Assembly (NCBI GenBank): GCA_023666645.1
Contig: JAMPBP010000002.1
Location: 1 to 64,000 of the forward strand
DNA length: 64,000 bases
Direction of reading: 5' to 3'
Source: Clostridiales bacterium
Lineage (GTDB): Bacteria > Bacteroidota > Bacteroidia > Bacteroidales > Muribaculaceae
Positions 44,809 through 53,694 of this stretch are shown here, piece by piece (position 1 is the first letter of the stretch; each line of letters begins with the position of its first letter). The translations under genes were made by a program, and so were the position numbers. The notes under the pieces were generated by a model that saw nothing but the letters and a program-made list of their open reading frames with translations, made no database searches and had not been told where the DNA came from.

Positions 44809-45935
44809 GAGTGGTAATGTTTATGAATTGCCGACACCAAGCGTGCCACATCATCGGTGGTCATCTTGGCACTCAAACTGATGCGCAGACGCTCGGTACC
44901 CGGTGGTACAGTAGGCGTCCTTATCGGAAGCACCTTGACCCCCTCGGTTTCAAGCTGTCTTGACAATTGCAGAGCTTTGGCGGCATCGCCTAAGACAAGG
45001 GGCTGAATATGGCTGGCATGCTGACGCTTGCCGGTTATTTCAAAAAGGGCATCAGCCAAGATGCATGAAAGTTCCCCAAGGTGTCGTCGCTCGTCATCCA
45101 TAGCCACCAATTGCCTGATCATCATAGTCGACCACATCGCATTGACCGGAGGCAATGCAGTTGAGAAGATGAGCGAGCGGCAACGGTTAACCGCCACCTC
45201 CTTAAGTTGAGCTGACATGATGGCAAAGGCACCCGATGAGGCAGCCGCCTTTCCCAGCGTGCCTACGATGACATCAACGAGTTGTGGGGCAAGACATGAC
45301 ATCGACAGCCCCAGACCCTGACGACCGCACACACCCAGAGCATGGGCCTCATCGACATAAAGCAACATGCCGGGATAACGCCTTTTCAACTCCACAAGTT
45401 TCTCAATGGGAGCCAGGTCGCCATCCATAGAGTAAACACTCTCAACGATGACGAGAAGATTGTTTCCATCGGGACGTTTTGAGGCAATGAGCCGTTCCAG
45501 ATGTGCCATGTCATTGTGCCTGAAGCGTGAAAACTCACACTTGCTCAGCATTATTCCATCTATGATGCTGGCATGAACGAGTTTGTCGGCCAAAATAAGG
45601 GTATCCTTGTCACAAAGCGCGGGAATCAATCCCGAATTGACATGATAGCCACTATTGAACAGCAGAGCCTCGTTGCCATATAGGGTTGCGAGCAACGACT
45701 CAAGTTCCTCGTAGGCGTTCTGCGTTGCAGCCAGCAGCCTTGATGCAGAGGAGGTAAACAGAGCATCTTTAAAACGAGGGGAATTGACGAAACGGTCACG
45801 AAGGTCGGCACGACAGGCCAATCCCATATAATCGTTGGTAGAGAAATCGAGCATCATATCTGCCATGCGGTCTCGAGGCAATGCCCTGAGATTCCCCGAG
45901 CCGCTCAATGATTCAAGATACAGGGAGTAATTCAT
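44805..45935 (-). CDS. bioF: 8-amino-7-oxononanoate synthase
   Basis: A 376-residue PLP enzyme that condenses pimeloyl-ACP with alanine. Family marks are [33 protein letters not shown] and the PLP lysine in [12 protein letters not shown]. The ATG at 45935 overlaps the bioA stop (ATGA) and is preferred to the frame opening at 45965. Its stop overlaps the next start in the same way. Confidence 0.93.
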   Translation of the reverse strand: MNYSLYLESLSGSGNLRALPRDRMADMMLDFSTNDYMGLACRADLRDRFVNSPRFKDALFTSSASRLLAATQNAYEELESLLATLYGNEALLFNSGYHVNSGLIPALCDKDTLILADKLVHASIIDGIMLSKCEFSRFRHNDMAHLERLIASKRPDGNNLLVIVESVYSMDGDLAPIEKLVELKRRYPGMLLYVDEAHALGVCGRQGLGLSMSCLAPQLVDVIVGTLGKAAASSGAFAIMSAQLKEVAVNRCRSLIFSTALPPVNAMWSTMMIRQLVAMDDERRHLGELSCILADALFEITGKRQHASHIQPLVLGDAAKALQLSRQLETEGVKVLPIRTPTVPPGTERLRISLSAKMTTDDVARLVSAIHKHYHS

Positions 45936-47218
45936 TGCGGCAACATATTGACAAGTTGACGGCAAAGGTAACGCAAGTCTTCATCGGGTGTTACGTAGGG
46001 AGGCATGACATAGACATTGCGCCCGAATGGCCTTATCCACACTCCACGCCTCACACACTCCTTCTGAAACTCACCTACATCGACAGGGGTCTTGGTCTCG
46101 ACTACGCCTATCGATCCGAGCACTCTCACATCGGCCACCGAGTCGAGGACAGCAGCCGGGGCAAGTTCCTCACGCATGATATCGGCCATATGATGTACTG
46201 TAGACTTCATATCCCGGCTATTCAACAGCTTGAGTGACGAAGTTGCAATGGCACATGCAAGAGGGTTGGCCATGAATGTAGGACCGTGCATGAGCACACC
46301 TGCCTCTCCGCGCGATATTGTGTCGGCGACATCACGTGTTGTCATCACTGCACTCATGGTCAGGTAGCCGGCCGTAAGGCCCTTTCCTATGCACATTATG
46401 TCAGGTTCAACACCGGCATGTTCTCCAGCCCACATGCAGCCCGTGCGCCAGAATCCCGAGGCTATCTCATCAAAGATAAGCAACAGACCATAGCGGTCGC
46501 ACAATCTGCGTGCTTCCCTGAGATACTGGGGGTGATAGAACCACATGCCTCCCGCTCCCTGAACTATAGGCTCGAGAATCAAAGCAGCTATTGTGTCATG
46601 ATGCTGATCGATTATTCTCTCAAGGGATTTGATATCATCGGGATTCCACTCCCCGTCAAATCGTGAGCGAGGCTGCGGAGCAAAAAATCTCACCGGCAAT
46701 GCCGAACCAAAAGCGCCATGCATTCCGGTGACGGGGTCACACACACTCATAGCATTCCAAGTGTCGCCATGATAGCCGGAGCGAATGGTGACAAAATCGG
46801 TCTTACCATGATTACCCGAACGCGAAATGGCATACTGCACCGCCATCTTCATAGCCACCTCAACGGCTACCGAGCCTGAGTCGGCATAAAAGATATTATG
46901 CATCGACGACGGCGCCGTTTCAAGAAGCAGCTTGCCAAGTTCTATAGCCGGCTCATGGGTGAGCCCGCCAAACATGACATGCGACATGGCGTCAAGCTGC
47001 CGCTTGGCGGCTTCATTGATTACAGGATTATTATAACCGTGAATCACACACCACCAGGACGACATGCCATCGATGAGCCGCGTGCCGTCGGCAAGATATA
47101 TATAGTTACGCTCGGCATGGTCAGCCTTATATGTAGGGAGAGGGTCTATAGTCGAAGTGTAGGGGTGCCACAAATGCTCGCGGTCCCAACTATCATGAAT
47201 TGTACAATCTTTTTCCAT
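45932..47218 (-). CDS. bioA: Adenosylmethionine-8-amino-7-oxononanoate transaminase
   Basis: A 428-residue class III aminotransferase that forms 7,8-diaminopelargonate, using SAM as amino donor. Seen are HLWHPYTS at the substrate pocket, [13 protein letters not shown] (the BioA-specific Trp-Trp region), [14 protein letters not shown] and the PLP lysine in [10 protein letters not shown]. It is the first gene of the operon bioA-bioF-bioGC-bioD. bioB is not in the window. A -7 element lies at 47268-47275, and a dyad between it and the start codon may bind a biotin-responsive regulator. Confidence 0.95.
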   Translation of the reverse strand: MEKDCTIHDSWDREHLWHPYTSTIDPLPTYKADHAERNYIYLADGTRLIDGMSSWWCVIHGYNNPVINEAAKRQLDAMSHVMFGGLTHEPAIELGKLLLETAPSSMHNIFYADSGSVAVEVAMKMAVQYAISRSGNHGKTDFVTIRSGYHGDTWNAMSVCDPVTGMHGAFGSALPVRFFAPQPRSRFDGEWNPDDIKSLERIIDQHHDTIAALILEPIVQGAGGMWFYHPQYLREARRLCDRYGLLLIFDEIASGFWRTGCMWAGEHAGVEPDIMCIGKGLTAGYLTMSAVMTTRDVADTISRGEAGVLMHGPTFMANPLACAIATSSLKLLNSRDMKSTVHHMADIMREELAPAAVLDSVADVRVLGSIGVVETKTPVDVGEFQKECVRRGVWIRPFGRNVYVMPPYVTPDEDLRYLCRQLVNMLPQ

Positions 47219-47233
47219 TAACTTTGAGCTTAT

Positions 47234-47253
47234 GAATACACTTTAATGTGTTC
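47234..47253. promoter_or_regulatory. Candidate operator of biotin operon
   Basis: GAACAC-ATTAAA-GTGT(A)TTC on the minus strand is a near-palindrome with one extra base in the right arm. It lies between the -7 element and the bioA ATG, where a repressor would block initiation. The regulator is not in the window; BirA-type or another family is possible. Confidence 0.45.
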
Positions 47254-47267
47254 CATGTTAGAAAGCG

Positions 47268-47275
47268 CAAAATTA
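47268..47275 (-). promoter_or_regulatory. -7 element of biotin operon
   Basis: TAATTTTG on the minus strand, about 50 bp before the bioA start. No TTTG at 19-20 nt upstream was found. Confidence 0.5.
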
Positions 47276-47338
47276 CGAACTTTTAAACATAAAATGGTGT
47301 TATAATCAAATAAGAATTTAATGTAATTCAATATAACT

Positions 47339-47851
47339 ATGAAAATGCACACTTATTTCATTGTCGCCATATTGTCGGCAATGGCTTTATCAACAAATTA
47401 CGCTTCAGCCCAGGGGGTAGTGCCACATGGACGTAGAGTGATATTTACCGGCGTAGGTCCTGCTATAGCAGGAAGCGCTTCGGTAAGCGATATGCCTAAA
47501 AAAGCTCAAAAAACAGTTGAACGCATCGGGGCCTCAGTCACTAAATGTGACCGGGAATTCATGACGGGAAAATATGAAGTGACGCTAAGCAACGGCATCG
47601 AAATTGAATTTACCTCGAAGGGTGAGATAGATGAGATAGAAGCTCCCGACAATACAGTTCTTGGTAATGATATAATCAAAGAGATTGTGCCGGGGCATCT
47701 GTATGACAACCTCAAAGAAATGAAAGCTCTGGAGCTTGTCACTTCAATAGAGACCACGCGCCTGGGGTACAAGGTCGACTTTGCCGGCCCAATGGACGAA
47801 GCTTATTTCAACGCCAAAGGCGACCTCATCTCCATGCACTACGATGATTGA
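47339..47851 (+). CDS. PepSY-like periplasmic protein
   Basis: A 170-residue exported protein with a signal peptide (1-24, ending ASAQ). Two PepSY-like repeats follow, each with the family pattern: KAQKTVERI, then KYEVTLSNGIEIEFTSKGE, and later ETTRLGYKVDF with EAYFNAKGDLI. Bacteroidetes encode many such beta-lactamase-inhibitor-like/PepSY-like proteins, of uncertain function, often with sensor kinases. None is adjacent here. It is divergent from bioA and is followed by a bidirectional terminator. Confidence 0.82.
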   Translation: MKMHTYFIVAILSAMALSTNYASAQGVVPHGRRVIFTGVGPAIAGSASVSDMPKKAQKTVERIGASVTKCDREFMTGKYEVTLSNGIEIEFTSKGEIDEIEAPDNTVLGNDIIKEIVPGHLYDNLKEMKALELVTSIETTRLGYKVDFAGPMDEAYFNAKGDLISMHYDD

Positions 47852-47915
47852 CATGCTTTCTCCATACAACTTGAAACATGACAGGTAGACACGAGGGAGT
47901 ATGATAAAAGAAGTA

Positions 47916-47958
47916 AAACCCCAATGAGCAGATCCAATATGAGAGCTCATTGGGGTTT
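47916..47958. terminator. Bidirectional terminator, 14-bp perfect stem
   Basis: AAACCCCAATGAGC (47916-47929) pairs exactly with 47945-47958. It lies between the convergent PepSY-like and dxs genes. Confidence 0.85.
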
Positions 47959-47982
47959 ATAGATTATAACTGCCGTATGCTG

Positions 47983-49728
47983 TTATTTCAGCGACTCATA
48001 TAATGAGCCTGGGGTGAGGGCATTCAGTTCGAGCTGTTCCTTGATATTGTAGCGGTCAAGGAATTGCTTTATCATACCGTGACACACCACTTTCATGTCG
48101 GTATCACCATAGTAACGGGCGATTTTCTCTCCAAAACCTCCGTCAAGCACTCCATCTTCAAGTGTCACGACAAGGCTATGGTTGGATTTCAGTGCATCGA
48201 GCAATTCAGTGTCAAGTCCACTGAGATAACGCGGATTTATGACCGTGATTTTACGGCCATCTTTCTGCATCATGGCAGCAGTCTCAAGTGCTGTCTTCAG
48301 GCAGTTGCCTGCGGCAATCACAGCCACACCGCTACCCTCTTCCACTACCTTATACTTGTTGAGTGACGAATAGTCGCTATCGATTTCCAACTCACGGTCG
48401 AGGTCGATCACATTGGGCACCCGCACAGCCACAGGACAATCAGTCTGTCCTACAGCCCAGTCGAGCATGGCAAGATATTCTTTTTTACAGGTAGGAGCGA
48501 GATAAACCCAGCCAGGAATATTAGCCACCAAAGGAATGTCAAACCACCCGAGATGTGTCACATCGGTCATACCGGCAATGGTTCCATAGAAAATATTGAG
48601 CACGACAGGATTATTGTTAATCGCCACGTCCTGACTCAATTGGTCATAGGCACGCTGCAGGAATGAACTCACCACTCCAAAAACCGGTCGGGCGCCACCC
48701 TTAGCCATTCCCGAGGCAAGTGCCACGGCTTCCTGCTCGGCAATACCCACATCGATAAACTGTCGACCGGCCTCTTTACGTCGTGAGGGAGTGAAACCCA
48801 GCACGCCGGGTGTTCCGGCTGTGATGACCGCAAGTCTATCATTTTCCTTCATCCGAGCCAGCATGTGGGTGGCAAAGATGTCATCGTAACTCTCGCGTTC
48901 ATCAATATTGAGCGGTGAACCTGTTGGAATATCAAAAGGTGCACTGAAATGGAATTGCTCGCGATGCGCCTCGGCAGGAGCATATCCCATGCCTTTTTGT
49001 GTATTGACATGCACAACTACAGGATACTGTGAATCCTTGACTGCTCGGAAAGCCTCGATAAGCGACTTCAGGTCGTTGCCATACTTCACATAGCGGTAGT
49101 CGTATCCAAGCGAACGGAAGTAGTTATTCTCAGCCTCGCCATTGGTAGTGCGCAGCAGACGCAGGTCGGCATACAAGCCTCCATGATTCTCGGCTATCGA
49201 CATGTTGTTATCATTGACAACAACTATAAAATTGGAGCCGAGGGTGGATCCGAAGTCAAGCCCCTCGAATGCCTCACCTCCGCTGAGCGAACCATCGCCC
49301 ACAACAGCAATGACATTCTCCTTGCGTCCGGCAAGATCTCGGGCCTTTGCAAGGCCTCCTGCAAGTGACACAGCTGTCGAAGTGTGCCCTACGGTAAAGA
49401 GGTCATATGTGCTCTCGGCCGGATTGGTGAATCCTGTCACATCATCATATTTCGCCGGGTCGAGGAATGCATCGATACGTCCGGTAAGCATCTTGTGGAC
49501 ATACGACTGGTGAGAGGTGTCATATACTATCTTATCGGTAGGAGTGTCAAACACATAATGCATGGCTATAGTAGCCTCGAGAAAACCGAGGTTGGGACCG
49601 CAGTGACCTCCATGGCGGCTAAGCTTGGACAAAAGCACCTTGCGCAATTCAGCAGCAAGCTGTTGTAACTCATCGAGCGACATCGTCCTGATGTCGGCTG
49701 GCGAGTGTATATCTTTCAAGTCGATCAT
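47983..49728 (-). CDS. dxs: 1-deoxy-D-xylulose-5-phosphate synthase, short paralogue
   Basis: A 581-residue thiamine-diphosphate enzyme that condenses pyruvate and glyceraldehyde-3-phosphate for isoprenoid, thiamine and pyridoxal supply. Seen are the catalytic-side His in SRHGGHCGPNLG, the TPP-binding GDGSLSGGEAFEGL with NDNNMS, and the central DVGIAEQEAVALASGMA. Typical DXS has about 620-640 residues; this form is shorter and belongs to a group of second copies in Bacteroidales. The ATG at 49728 gives the usual start. It follows the aldo/keto reductase gene by 45 bp and may share its transcript. Confidence 0.87.
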   Translation of the reverse strand: MIDLKDIHSPADIRTMSLDELQQLAAELRKVLLSKLSRHGGHCGPNLGFLEATIAMHYVFDTPTDKIVYDTSHQSYVHKMLTGRIDAFLDPAKYDDVTGFTNPAESTYDLFTVGHTSTAVSLAGGLAKARDLAGRKENVIAVVGDGSLSGGEAFEGLDFGSTLGSNFIVVVNDNNMSIAENHGGLYADLRLLRTTNGEAENNYFRSLGYDYRYVKYGNDLKSLIEAFRAVKDSQYPVVVHVNTQKGMGYAPAEAHREQFHFSAPFDIPTGSPLNIDERESYDDIFATHMLARMKENDRLAVITAGTPGVLGFTPSRRKEAGRQFIDVGIAEQEAVALASGMAKGGARPVFGVVSSFLQRAYDQLSQDVAINNNPVVLNIFYGTIAGMTDVTHLGWFDIPLVANIPGWVYLAPTCKKEYLAMLDWAVGQTDCPVAVRVPNVIDLDRELEIDSDYSSLNKYKVVEEGSGVAVIAAGNCLKTALETAAMMQKDGRKITVINPRYLSGLDTELLDALKSNHSLVVTLEDGVLDGGFGEKIARYYGDTDMKVVCHGMIKQFLDRYNIKEQLELNALTPGSLYESLK

Positions 49729-49773
49729 AGTTATTTATTGGGTAAAAATTTCATCAACGCTCTATTAACACGC

Positions 49774-51180
49774 TTACTCCTTATTTTGTTTTAGCTCCTC
49801 AACATACCTGTCGATCTGCTGCAACCGCTGTGGAATCTTGATTGACTGCGGACAATGTGATAGGCATTCGCCACAACCGGTACAGTGGGAAGCCTGACGC
49901 AATTTTGGCACCGACCGGTTATATCCAATGAGGAAAGCGCGGCGGGCCTTGGCATACTCTGGATCAAGCGTTGACTCGGCCACATTGCCCTCATTGACAC
50001 ACTTGTTATAGTGGTCGAAGATAGCCGGAATATTAATACCGTAGGGGCAAGGCATACAGTATTGACACTTGGTACATGGCACCAGAGGATACTTGGCCAG
50101 CAAGGCAGCGGTGTGACACAGCAGCTGCACCTCATCAACCGAGCATGGCTCAAGCGGCGAGTATGTGCCTATATTGTCCTGAAGATGCTCCATATAGGTC
50201 ATTCCACTAAGCACAGTCAGTATGCCAGGTTGCGTGGCAGCAAAACGGAAAGCCCACGATGCAAGGCTCTGCCCTGGTCGGCGCTGTATCAGTTGTTCGG
50301 ACAGGTGGTCGGGCAGATGAGACAGTCGTCCGCCCAACAGAGGCTCCATGACAACGGCCGGAATGGAGCGTTTCTCAAGTTCACCATACAGGTATTCCGA
50401 GCGATGGTTGTTCCCCTCCTCGCTCAACCAGTCGACATAGTTATGCTGGATTTGCACGAAATCCCAGTGGACCTCCCCGGCATCGTGCATTGCGAGCAGA
50501 TGGTCATAAACCTCTATGTCACCATGGAATGAGAATCCGAGATTGCGCACACGGCCGTTGCGTCTCTGTTCCTGCAGATAGGGCAACAGGTTGTTGTTGA
50601 TGAAACGGTCCTCAAAGTTGGGAATTCCGCCGCCACCCACCGAGTGGAGCAACAGATAGTCGATATAATCCGTGCGCAGGTAGCGCAGAGAGTTTTCAAA
50701 CATTTTGACCGACTCCTTGAATGGCCATGAGGCAGGGGAAAAATTGGAGAGCTTTGTGGCTATGAAATAGCTGTCGCGTGGATGGCGGCTCAAAGCTATA
50801 CCGGTAGCCGACTCGCTCTCTCCCTTGCAGTACACAGGCGATGTGTCAAAATAGTTCACGCCATGCTCCAGAGCATAGTCCACCAGGTCATTGACCGCCT
50901 CCTGGTCGACCGCCCCATTAGCACCGGCACCGCGCTGTAGCGGCAGGCGCATCATGCCGTAACCGAGGATGGACACCTTGTCTCCGGTGTTATGGTTCAC
51001 CCGATAGGTCATCTCTCCGGTAGGGAGAGCACCTGAAGTAGTAGAATCGGCAAGTTCATTGTCAAGTTTGCGTGCAGCCTTTGAGCAACCGGCGAGCGCA
51101 ACTCCCGCCACGGCCGATCCCCAACCAAAACGCTTCATAAACTCGCGTCGGTCTATTTTATGACTGTTCTTTTTATTCAT
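49774..51180 (-). CDS. Tat-exported aldo/keto reductase with ferredoxin domain
   Basis: A 468-residue protein. The N-terminus has a twin-arginine motif (DRREFMKRFGW, R11-R12), a hydrophobic segment and LAGC (29-32), so a Tat-exported lipoprotein is likely. An aldo/keto reductase barrel follows (VSILGYGMMRLPL, FDTSPVYCKGESE). The C-terminus has two cysteine clusters, CTKCQYCMPCPYGINIP and CTGCGECLSHCPQSIKIP, for [4Fe-4S]. The neighbouring membrane polyferredoxin could supply electrons. The ATG at 51180 is chosen for its Tat signal; an ATG at 51213 overlapping the upstream stop (ATGA) would add 11 residues. Substrate unknown. Confidence 0.82.
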   Translation of the reverse strand: MNKKNSHKIDRREFMKRFGWGSAVAGVALAGCSKAARKLDNELADSTTSGALPTGEMTYRVNHNTGDKVSILGYGMMRLPLQRGAGANGAVDQEAVNDLVDYALEHGVNYFDTSPVYCKGESESATGIALSRHPRDSYFIATKLSNFSPASWPFKESVKMFENSLRYLRTDYIDYLLLHSVGGGGIPNFEDRFINNNLLPYLQEQRRNGRVRNLGFSFHGDIEVYDHLLAMHDAGEVHWDFVQIQHNYVDWLSEEGNNHRSEYLYGELEKRSIPAVVMEPLLGGRLSHLPDHLSEQLIQRRPGQSLASWAFRFAATQPGILTVLSGMTYMEHLQDNIGTYSPLEPCSVDEVQLLCHTAALLAKYPLVPCTKCQYCMPCPYGINIPAIFDHYNKCVNEGNVAESTLDPEYAKARRAFLIGYNRSVPKLRQASHCTGCGECLSHCPQSIKIPQRLQQIDRYVEELKQNKE

Positions 51181-51209
51181 TGCAGTGAAAGGGAAAAATA
51201 GGTTCGTAA

Positions 51210-52724
51210 TCATACCTGGCGATGGCGGTGATTGCCTTCGACATATATAGCACTCAATGGACGCGCCGGACAGAGATTCTCACAGGCACCACAACCTATG
51301 CACTTCTCGATATCGACCCGTGGCATCTTGCGCGACTTCGGATCGGAAGCATCAGAAGGCACCATCGTGATTGCACCGGTGGGACAATGGCGGAAGCAAT
51401 TTCCACACTCATGACCATCAGTAACAGTTATACAATTATCGGGAATAAAGACAGCATGTCCAATGCTTATGGACGATTTTTCTTCCCGTGTTATAGGCTG
51501 GATTGCTCCGGCGGGACACAATTCGCTACAACGTGTGCACTCAGGACGGCAGTATCCGCGCTCATACGACACAACGGGCATAAGGAAGTGAGACGGATCG
51601 GTCGATGGCCGTATCACCCCATTGGGACAAGCCGCCACACACAACTGACACCCTGTGCAATGATACAAGAGATGGGTATAGCTCAGCGAGCCGGGAGGTG
51701 TGACCGGTGTATTGCGCTCAGGGATTTTCTTGTCTTCGATGACTGCAAGTCCGCCATCAAGCTTTATCTGGGCATCAGCCACAGCCGCAGCGGCAATGGT
51801 TGCCGACACGGAGAGAAACGAGCGCCGACCTGAATCTTCGGGTGCCACAGAATCAAGGTCACGGTCGGTTGAGCGTCGCTCACAAGCCATCTTTGGCGTC
51901 CCTTTGTCCTTGTGAGGACGACGGTAGCTTATGGCTCCTGTGGAACAATTGCCAATACAATCAAAACATGTGACACAGCGTGAATAGTCAATGGCATGAT
52001 TTTTAGCATCGATACATGCCGCTTTACAGTTACGGGCACACTTGCCGCAGTTTATACACTTGGACGTGTCGATCACAGGTTTCAACAATGAGAAACGTGA
52101 AATGAAACCGAGAACCGTCCCCACCGGGCATATTGTATTGCAATACGTGCGGCCATTGCGCCAGGCCAAAACGGCAAGCACTATCAAGGTTACAACAGCA
52201 ACAGCTAAAGATAATACACTCTTTATCCACACATCTACCTCATAGAAGGCATAACTGTCGTGGGCCGCTGCCCAGCGTACAAGGAAGTTATTGGCTGTAA
52301 TCCACACCGGCTGCAGCAGATTGGTGACAATGCGGCCATAAGCGCTGTAAGGAGCAATGATTGCAAATACCGAGCCAACCCCCAGCACGACAGCAACAAG
52401 CATCACCACAAGCATCACATAGCGTAGTAACGACTTGGCCGGTGAATAGCTGTATCGGTTGCGACGACCGCGTCGTCCCAACGCGGCAAAACCGTCCTGC
52501 ATCACACCAAGAGGACATATTACCGAGCAGTAAAGGCGCCCGAATATAAGCGTCAGCACCACAAGCAACGCAACAATCACAAAATTGCCTGCCAGCACAG
52601 CGGGAAGAAGTTGCAATCGAGCCATCCAGCCGAGCCACACCGCTGCCGTACCTGTAAAATCGAGAAACAAAAGGGTAATGCCAAGCCAAAATATTATACC
52701 GAGGGCGATACGTGCATATCTCAT
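51210..52724 (-). CDS. Membrane polyferredoxin (NapH-NapG-like fusion)
   Basis: A 504-residue protein. Residues 1-190 hold four to five membrane segments with the paired RLYCSVICPLG (66/70) and RTYCNTICPVG motifs of NapH/YccM-type proteins. Two [4Fe-4S] motifs follow (223-260). A twin-arginine-like DSGRRSFLSVSATIAA (R300-R301) then introduces a second section with four more cysteine clusters (356-485). The second half resembles NapG. It probably carries electrons from quinol across the inner membrane to periplasmic oxidoreductases, likely the aldo/keto reductase encoded next. The ATG at 52724 replaces a TTG at 52745. Confidence 0.85.
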   Translation of the reverse strand: MRYARIALGIIFWLGITLLFLDFTGTAAVWLGWMARLQLLPAVLAGNFVIVALLVVLTLIFGRLYCSVICPLGVMQDGFAALGRRGRRNRYSYSPAKSLLRYVMLVVMLVAVVLGVGSVFAIIAPYSAYGRIVTNLLQPVWITANNFLVRWAAAHDSYAFYEVDVWIKSVLSLAVAVVTLIVLAVLAWRNGRTYCNTICPVGTVLGFISRFSLLKPVIDTSKCINCGKCARNCKAACIDAKNHAIDYSRCVTCFDCIGNCSTGAISYRRPHKDKGTPKMACERRSTDRDLDSVAPEDSGRRSFLSVSATIAAAAVADAQIKLDGGLAVIEDKKIPERNTPVTPPGSLSYTHLLYHCTGCQLCVAACPNGVIRPSTDPSHFLMPVVSYERGYCRPECTRCSELCPAGAIQPITREEKSSISIGHAVFIPDNCITVTDGHECGNCFRHCPTGAITMVPSDASDPKSRKMPRVDIEKCIGCGACENLCPARPLSAIYVEGNHRHRQV

Positions 52725-52773
52725 GGAAATGATAAATAAATTCAAAAAAAGAGACAGAAATAGATTGGTATCA

Positions 52774-52781
52774 CAAAGGTA
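52774..52781 (-). promoter_or_regulatory. -7 element of polyferredoxin operon
   Basis: TACCTTTG on the minus strand, 50 bp before the ATG. It is back to back with the plus-strand promoter at 52791-52822. No -33 at standard distance. Confidence 0.5.
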
Positions 52782-52790
52782 ATTAAATTT

Positions 52791-52822
52791 TTTGACTCAT
52801 GTGGAATTATTTGTTATCTTTG
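52791..52822 (+). promoter_or_regulatory. Promoter of RNase D-like gene (TTTG-N20-TATCTTTG)
   Basis: TTTG (52791-52794) and TATCTTTG (52815-52822) are 20 nt apart. A second -7-like TAGCTTTG adjoins at 52823-52830. The leader is about 17 nt. Confidence 0.75.
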
Positions 52823-52846
52823 TAGCTTTGAAACAATAAAGCCGCG

Positions 52847-53452
52847 ATGATATCAATAGACAAACAACAAATTCAGCCCATGCCTATAGCCCGGTTCACA
52901 GGCCGCACTATCGCCATCGAGAATGCAGCCGACGCGTTGCAGGCTGTAACCTATCTGTCCAAGCAGGAACGGCTGGGTTTTGACACGGAAACGCGGCCAT
53001 CGTTCAGAAAAGGCGACAACCATAATGTAGCCCTTATACAACTTGCCACTGAATCGGAATGTTTCCTATTCCGCATAAACAAATTTGGATTCTCCACCCC
53101 TCTGGTACAATTGATGGAAAACAGCAACGTCCTTAAAATCGGTCTGTCGACCAAGGACGACTTCCACGGGCTCAACAAACTCACACCATGCGCCCCTGCC
53201 GGTGTTGTGGAATTGCAGACCCTGGTCAAGGAATATGACATAGCCGACATGTCGCTCCAGAAAATATATGCCATCCTCTTTGGCGAGCACATTTCCAAGG
53301 GGCAACGGCTCACCAACTGGGAAGCCGACAAATTGTCGGAACACCAGATGGGGTATGCATCGCTCGATGCATGGGCTTGTCTGAGAATTTATGATTATCT
53401 TAAATCGGGCGCATTCCACCCCGACTACCCATCCAATAGCGACCTGCAATGA
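52847..53452 (+). CDS. 3'-5' exonuclease, RNase D-like (DEDDy)
   Basis: A 201-residue DEDDy exonuclease. Exo I is GFDTETRPSF, Exo II is in IGLSTKDDFHGL, and Exo III YASLDAW has the tyrosine four residues before the aspartate. The length matches the one-domain RNase D-like proteins of Bacteroidetes, which lack HRDC domains. It probably trims structured RNA. The ATG at 52847 fits the promoter. It overlaps the next gene by 4 bp. Confidence 0.88.
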   Translation: MISIDKQQIQPMPIARFTGRTIAIENAADALQAVTYLSKQERLGFDTETRPSFRKGDNHNVALIQLATESECFLFRINKFGFSTPLVQLMENSNVLKIGLSTKDDFHGLNKLTPCAPAGVVELQTLVKEYDIADMSLQKIYAILFGEHISKGQRLTNWEADKLSEHQMGYASLDAWACLRIYDYLKSGAFHPDYPSNSDLQ

Positions 53453-53667
53453 AAAAGTATAATCTCATACCACTGCTGCTCCTGTTTTATCTGGCATTCA
53501 TGTGCTACCTGGGTTTTCCACACTACATGTCGGGAAGTTACTCAGCGTTACGCTATTTCGGCGTGACAGCCCTGTCGCTCGGATGTATCATTGCATTGAG
53601 ACAGGTCATGAAGAAACGCCATGAGCGCATGTTGCGGAACAAACAGGAACAAGAAAACCAACAATAG
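53449..53667 (+). CDS. Small two-TM membrane protein
   Basis: A 72-residue protein with two hydrophobic segments (about 5-24 and 36-54) and a basic, glutamine-rich cytoplasmic tail (KKRHERMLRNKQEQE). Its ATG overlaps the stop of the exonuclease gene (ATGA), so it is translated with it. The family is not recognised. The conserved short loop GFPHYMSGSYSALRYFG might identify orthologues. Confidence 0.75.
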   Translation: MKKYNLIPLLLLFYLAFMCYLGFPHYMSGSYSALRYFGVTALSLGCIIALRQVMKKRHERMLRNKQEQENQQ

Positions 53668-53694
53668 CCGACACATTACTCTTACAATCCCACA

